7,933 nt of DNA from an uncultured Petrimonas sp. GTDB taxonomy: Bacteria > Bacteroidota > Bacteroidia > Bacteroidales > Dysgonomonadaceae. Location of the stretch: positions 1 through 7,933 of the forward strand of contig CAKTUP010000092.1 in assembly GCA_934621705.1 (NCBI GenBank). The letters run 5' to 3'. A program made the translations under genes and the position numbers. Below the pieces are notes generated by a model. It was given only the letters and a program-made list of their open reading frames with translations, ran no database searches and had not been told where the DNA came from. This document shows positions 5,520-7,933 of the stretch, in pieces. Numbering within the stretch: the stretch's first letter is position 1; the number at the start of each line of letters is the position of its first letter.

Positions 5520-6092
5520 ATGCTTAAAAATTTATTATTCAGTTTTCTAACTATTGTAGCATTGATGTCGTGCAATTCGTCGGCTAAAAAGTCCGTCGAA
5601 AGTGTTGATAATAACGATACTGTGCAGGTTCAAAACGCCGAAGACAGACAATACTTGGTGAAGGTGGGCGATATGGCGCCCGATTTTGAAATGACGTTTC
5701 CCGAAGGCGGAAAAGTGAAACTATCGGATTTGCGCGGCAAGGTGGTTATGCTGCAATTCACGGCCAGCTGGTGCGGCGTCTGCCGCAAAGAAATGCCGTT
5801 TATCGAAAAAGATATCTGGCTGAAACACAAAGACAATCCGCAATTCGCGCTATATGGTATCGACAGGGAAGAACCGGCGGAAAAAATTCAGGTGCTTCGC
5901 GATGCAACCGGCGTTACTTATCCCATCGGGATGGATCCGGATGCGGGCATTTTCGGGCTGTATGCCGAAAAAGATGCCGGAATCACGCGCAACATCATTA
6001 TCGATCGCGACGGTAAAATTGTAATGCTTACCCGATTGTTCGAAGAAGAAGAATTCAAGGAAATGGTTGAATTAATTGACGGAATGCTTTGA
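5520..6092 (+). CDS. TlpA-like thioredoxin-fold lipoprotein
   Basis: The 190-residue precursor has a lipoprotein signal: hydrophobic residues 4-16 and the lipobox LMSC with Cys18 as the lipidated residue. A polar linker (19-45) follows, then a TlpA/AhpC-TSA-type fold starting at VGDMAPDFEM (49-58). The redox motif is WCGVC (84-88), with Cys85 and Cys88; the usual form is WCGPC. The second conserved block, usually GVPTTFLID, reads GITRNIIID (154-162), so Thr156 stands where the cis-proline normally lies. I recall this TRN form from other Bacteroidota proteins, so it may mark a subfamily rather than decay. The probable role is thiol-disulfide exchange in the periplasm while anchored to a membrane. 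No acidic cluster follows Cys18, so surface export is not suggested. The stop codon merges into a heptad tract. Confidence 0.87.
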   Translation: MLKNLLFSFLTIVALMSCNSSAKKSVESVDNNDTVQVQNAEDRQYLVKVGDMAPDFEMTFPEGGKVKLSDLRGKVVMLQFTASWCGVCRKEMPFIEKDIWLKHKDNPQFALYGIDREEPAEKIQVLRDATGVTYPIGMDPDAGIFGLYAEKDAGITRNIIIDRDGKIVMLTRLFEEEEFKEMVELIDGML

Positions 6093-6125
6093 GCAAAGAG
6101 CTTAGGGCATAGAGTATTGGGCAAG
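6091..6125. repeat. Heptanucleotide repeat tract starting inside a stop codon, RGAGYAA family
   Basis: Five 7-base units begin within the TGA stop of the thioredoxin-fold gene: GAGCAAA (6091), GAGCTTA (6098), GGGCATA (6105), GAGTATT (6112) and GGGCAAG (6119). The pattern is GRGYNWN, similar to the tract at 5356 but more diverged. It is followed by less regular sequence up to about 6173. Confidence 0.65.
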
Positions 6126-6173
6126 AGAGTGAACAGTAATCGAAACAAATCAACGGCTAAACAGGTTAAACGC

Positions 6174-6201
6174 AAAGCCAATAGCCAAAAGCAAAATAAT
6201 A
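6174..6201. repeat. Short heptanucleotide tract, inverted GTTRGCN family
   Basis: AAAGCCA (6174), ATAGCCA (6181) and AAAGCAA (6188) are, on the opposite strand, TGGCTTT-type units of the family at 4780-4814; a weak fourth unit runs to 6201. The tract ends 4 bases before the ATG of the DUF4870 gene, in the place where the ribosome would bind. Confidence 0.55.
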
Positions 6202-6205
6202 AGAC

Positions 6206-6679
6206 ATGAAATACGAAGATTTAAAAATTCTGGACGAACTTCGTGAGAAAGGAAGTATCACCGAAGAAGAATATCAGCGTGAAAAGGAGAAAATCCTGAA
6301 CGACACACCGCCACCGTCGTCTTCTGCATTTGGCGGCAGCAAACCGCTTTTCGGACTGGCGGAAAACACGTACCTGATGCTGATGCATCTCTCGCAGTTC
6401 CTGGGGTTGATAATACCGTTGGCCGGGTTTGTAGCGCCCGTATTGATGTGGATAATGAACAAAGACACCAACGCCAACGTGGATCTGCACGGCAAAAACA
6501 TCCTGAACTTCACCATCAGTTATCTTATTTATTCGGCCGTGCTAGCCATTACCATTATTGGCATTCCGCTGCTTGTTGTGTTGGGAATTATCTACATCGT
6601 ATTCATTGTTATGGCCGTCGTAAAAGCCAACAACGACGAGTACTGGAGATATCCGTTCATCATTCAATTTTTTAAGTAA
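6206..6679 (+). CDS. SHOCT and DUF4870 domain membrane protein
   Basis: The protein has 157 residues. Residues 3-32 form a SHOCT domain (DLKILDELREKGSITEEEYQREKEKIL), a short helical module often found at protein ends. A Pro/Ser-rich linker (34-45) leads to a DUF4870 membrane domain with helices at about 57-83, 99-118 and 119-139. The polar segment NKDTNANVDLHGKNILNF (85-102), with its His and Lys before the second helix, is typical of DUF4870. The function of this family is unknown. Its stop codon TAA shares its last base with the ATG of the FtsE-like gene (TAATG), so the two are likely cotranscribed and translationally coupled. Whether the two proteins interact cannot be told from the sequence. 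Confidence 0.87.
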   Translation: MKYEDLKILDELREKGSITEEEYQREKEKILNDTPPPSSSAFGGSKPLFGLAENTYLMLMHLSQFLGLIIPLAGFVAPVLMWIMNKDTNANVDLHGKNILNFTISYLIYSAVLAITIIGIPLLVVLGIIYIVFIVMAVVKANNDEYWRYPFIIQFFK

Positions 6680-7356
6680 TGAGCGAAGATGTTTTGGTAA
6701 AATTCACCGGAGTACAGCTTAACAGAGACGAAAATATTATCCTGCGCGATGTAAATCTGGCGGTTAACCGGGGCGATTTTCTGTATATTATCGGCAAAGT
6801 GGGGTCGGGGAAGAGCACGCTGCTCAAAAGCATGTATGCCGAAATTCCGATAGAGTCGGGCGACGCGCGTGTTTTCGATTATCAACTGCAAGACCTGAAG
6901 AGAAAGCAAATTCCTTACCTGCGAAGAAAGATCGGTATCGTTTTTCAGGATTTTCAACTGCTGATCGACCGCACGGTGGAGAAAAACCTGGAGTTTGTGC
7001 TTCGCGCCACCGGATGGAAAGATAAAACGCTTATAAAAGACCGCATTAGCGAAGTGCTGACGCAGGTGGGAATGCAAAACAAGACTTACAAAATGCCGCA
7101 CGAACTTTCGGGCGGAGAGCAGCAACGCGTGGTTATTGCCCGCGCATTGCTCAACTCGCCGTTGCTGATTCTTGCCGATGAACCCACCGGAAATCTCGAT
7201 CCCGAAACGGGAAGCCAGATCGTGGATCTATTGCAGGATATTTCGGAGAAAGGAACAGCGGTGATTATGTCCACACACAATTACTCCATCGTTCAAACCT
7301 TCCCGGGACGGATAATGAAGTGTGAGAATATGGATTTGGTGGAGTTGAAGGAATAA
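6679..7356 (+). CDS. ftsE: FtsE-like ABC transporter ATP-binding protein
   Basis: This 225-residue protein is a single, complete nucleotide-binding domain. Walker A is GKVGSGKST (39-47), the Q-loop is at Gln90 (VFQDFQLL), the signature is LSGGEQQR (143-150), Walker B is LLILADEP (162-169), the D-loop is NLDP (172-175) and the switch His is His200. The length, the [18 protein letters not shown] start and the [26 protein letters not shown] segment fit the FtsE group; Bacteroidota FtsE proteins carry a GxVGSGKS Walker A like this one. FtsE works with the membrane protein FtsX at the division site to activate peptidoglycan hydrolases. No ftsX is present in this window. In Bacteroidota, as I recall, ftsE and ftsX are often unlinked, so this is not a contradiction. 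A LolD/MacB-type ATPase is the main alternative. Confidence 0.85.
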   Translation: MSEDVLVKFTGVQLNRDENIILRDVNLAVNRGDFLYIIGKVGSGKSTLLKSMYAEIPIESGDARVFDYQLQDLKRKQIPYLRRKIGIVFQDFQLLIDRTVEKNLEFVLRATGWKDKTLIKDRISEVLTQVGMQNKTYKMPHELSGGEQQRVVIARALLNSPLLILADEPTGNLDPETGSQIVDLLQDISEKGTAVIMSTHNYSIVQTFPGRIMKCENMDLVELKE

Positions 7357-7388
7357 TTACTAATTGGTAATTACCAATGACTAATTTT
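7354..7388. repeat. Heptanucleotide repeat tract starting at the ftsE stop codon, TAATTNN family
   Basis: Five 7-base units begin exactly at the TAA stop of ftsE: TAATTAC (7354), TAATTGG (7361), TAATTAC (7368), CAATGAC (7375) and TAATTTT (7382). Within them lies a perfect 16-base palindrome, ATTGGTAATTACCAAT (7363-7378). It is AT-rich, unlike the other tracts, but keeps the same 7-base period. Confidence 0.65.
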
Positions 7389-7403
7389 AGTAAAACCCCA
7401 CTT

Positions 7404-7501
7404 GGCGCAAGTTTGCAACTTGTGCCTAAAACAACAAACAGGTTTAAAACTGCGCTTTGTTTGGCGTCCAAGTTATAAACTTGAACGAAAGCGAAGCAAA
7501 G
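7404..7501. repeat. Two related CAAGTT hairpins after ftsE
   Basis: The first hairpin pairs GGCGCAAGTT (7404-7413) with AACTTGTGCC (7417-7426), 10 pairs with one G-U pair when read on + and a 3-base loop. The second pairs CAAGTT (7469-7474) with AACTTG (7478-7483), again with a 3-base loop. Weaker outer pairing joins CTTTG (7455-7459) to CAAAG (7497-7501). Both hairpins are preceded by TTGGCG, so they look like two copies of one element 65 bases apart. They may serve as terminators for ftsE, although no clean T-run follows. They could equally be a dispersed repeat; I recall similar hairpins in other Bacteroidota intergenic regions. Confidence 0.6.
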
Positions 7502-7546
7502 TTATCGTTATAGGAAATTAAAAACAGCCACTAATGACACCAATTT

Positions 7547-7602
7547 ACACGAATAAATCAGCAAAGCTGATTTTAAATTCGTGTTTATTCGTGATATTCG
7601 TG
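7547..7602. repeat. Two-part inverted repeat and three ATTCGTG direct repeats
   Basis: ACACGAAT (7547-7554) pairs with ATTCGTGT (7577-7584), and AAATCAGC (7555-7562) pairs with GCTGATTT (7566-7573) around an AAA loop, giving a 16-bp stem with a 3-base bulge (7574-7576). ATTCGTG then recurs at 7577, 7587 and 7596, close to one helical turn apart. The element lies downstream of the convergent small gene at 7623 and of ftsE, and may work as a terminator in both directions. The rest of the 266-base gap between the two genes holds no gene that I can see. Confidence 0.6.
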
Positions 7603-7622
7603 GCAAAAATAACTATTTATGG

Positions 7623-7847
7623 CTATACGATATCATTTTCTTCACAAAAACGTTTTCTTTTTTCTTCTACCTTTTTCCAGAACTCTTCACTTGAGAAATA
7701 TTTTTTTGCTTCTACCCTAAATTCTTCGAGAGATATATATTCGTGCTTTTGATTTCTGAGATCTTCCCCAACCTCATATTCTTTGGAAGTCTTGGGTTTG
7801 GTCTCGTAAACCGGTTGCGGTTCGTCCAGTTTGTTATTTCCTTCCAT
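7623..7847 (-). CDS. Small uncharacterised acidic/basic protein, 74 residues
   Basis: I do not recognise this protein. It is 74 residues long, highly charged and without a signal peptide or membrane segment, so it should be cytoplasmic. Residues 1-30 are polar and probably disordered (Pro, Thr, Lys, Glu). Residues 38-69 (ISLEEFRVEAKKYF, then SSEEFWKKVEEKRKRF) look like two amphipathic helices. A charged, two-helix C-terminus is compatible with a small antitoxin, but no toxin is visible on its downstream side within the window. The start at 7847 is chosen over an in-frame ATG at 7904 because a consensus promoter lies at 7875-7905, which would fall inside the longer version. The stop is followed by the inverted repeat at 7547-7584. 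Confidence 0.65.
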   Translation of the reverse strand: MEGNNKLDEPQPVYETKPKTSKEYEVGEDLRNQKHEYISLEEFRVEAKKYFSSEEFWKKVEEKRKRFCEENDIV

Positions 7848-7874
7848 AATGGTGCGTTTTTTTTGTTGATGAAA

Positions 7875-7905
7875 CAAAGGTAATGGAATTTTCAGGAAAA
7901 ACAAA
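7875..7905 (-). promoter_or_regulatory. Bacteroidota-type promoter for the 74-residue protein
   Basis: Read on the minus strand, TTTG (7905-7902), 19 bases, then TACCTTTG (7882-7875) match the phylum's primary sigma factor consensus TTTG-N19-TAnnTTTG exactly. Transcription should start near 7868, leaving a leader of about 20 bases before the ATG at 7847. This is the best promoter in the window. Confidence 0.75.
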
Positions 7906-7914
7906 TCTCAAATG

Positions 7915-7933
7915 GTTGGCTGTCAGCTATTGG
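7915..7933. repeat. Heptanucleotide tract at the window end, GTTRGCN family
   Basis: GTTGGCT (7915) and GTCAGCT (7922), then an incomplete ATTGG, repeat the pattern of the tract at 4780-4814. The tract runs out of the window, so its length is unknown. It lies just upstream of the promoter at 7875-7905. Confidence 0.5.

Noticed and set aside
6664..7125. A 153-codon minus-strand frame opposite ftsE
   Set aside because: It covers the ftsE Walker A region on the wrong strand; ftsE has all ABC motifs, and this frame has no recognisable domain.

Overview
The window looks like a chromosomal stretch of a Bacteroidota (Bacteroidales-like) bacterium. The basis is a DUF1460 amidase, an S41 protease and a TlpA-like lipoprotein of the type common in that phylum. 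In addition, there is an exact match to the phylum's promoter form (TTTG, 19 bases, TAnnTTTG) at 7875-7905, A-rich start regions without clear Shine-Dalgarno sites, and intergenic repeats of a style I associate with these genomes. No mobile element, phage gene, CRISPR array, rRNA or tRNA is visible. The genes are mostly housekeeping and cell-envelope genes.

Layout. Positions 1-209 hold the 3' end of a glutathione peroxidase gene, followed by a secreted DUF1460 amidase (253-1107), both on +. A four-gene minus-strand block converges on them: an S41 carboxyl-terminal protease (4667-2955), a small antitoxin-like protein with no toxin (2886-2701), a CapA-like exported phosphatase-fold protein (2642-1575) and an MgtC/SapB membrane protein (1565-1110). 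CapA and MgtC are only 9 bases apart. The convergent stop codons of the amidase and MgtC are separated by 2 bases. Divergent from the protease, a plus-strand group runs VanZ-like membrane protein (4935-5342), thioredoxin-fold lipoprotein (5520-6092), SHOCT-DUF4870 membrane protein (6206-6679) and FtsE-like ATPase (6679-7356). The last two overlap by one base. A small uncharacterised minus-strand gene (7847-7623) closes the window behind its own good promoter.

How the genes fit together. Most products act in the envelope: peptidoglycan fragment processing (DUF1460), periplasmic proteolysis (S41), thiol redox (TlpA-like), division and wall hydrolase control (FtsE), and membrane proteins of unclear role (MgtC, VanZ-like, DUF4870). 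There is no evidence that they form one pathway.

The most unusual content is between the genes. At least seven intergenic tracts are built from degenerate 7-base units, in several sequence families, and two of them start exactly at the stop codon of the upstream gene. They sit beside other structured elements. One is a 17-bp inverted repeat that would fold the VanZ leader up to 5 bases before its start codon. Another is a terminator-like hairpin lying between two heptad tracts in front of the thioredoxin gene. A third is an inverted repeat over the protease stop codon, and the fourth is a cluster of hairpins and 10-base-spaced repeats after ftsE. No gap without a gene exceeds 300 bases.
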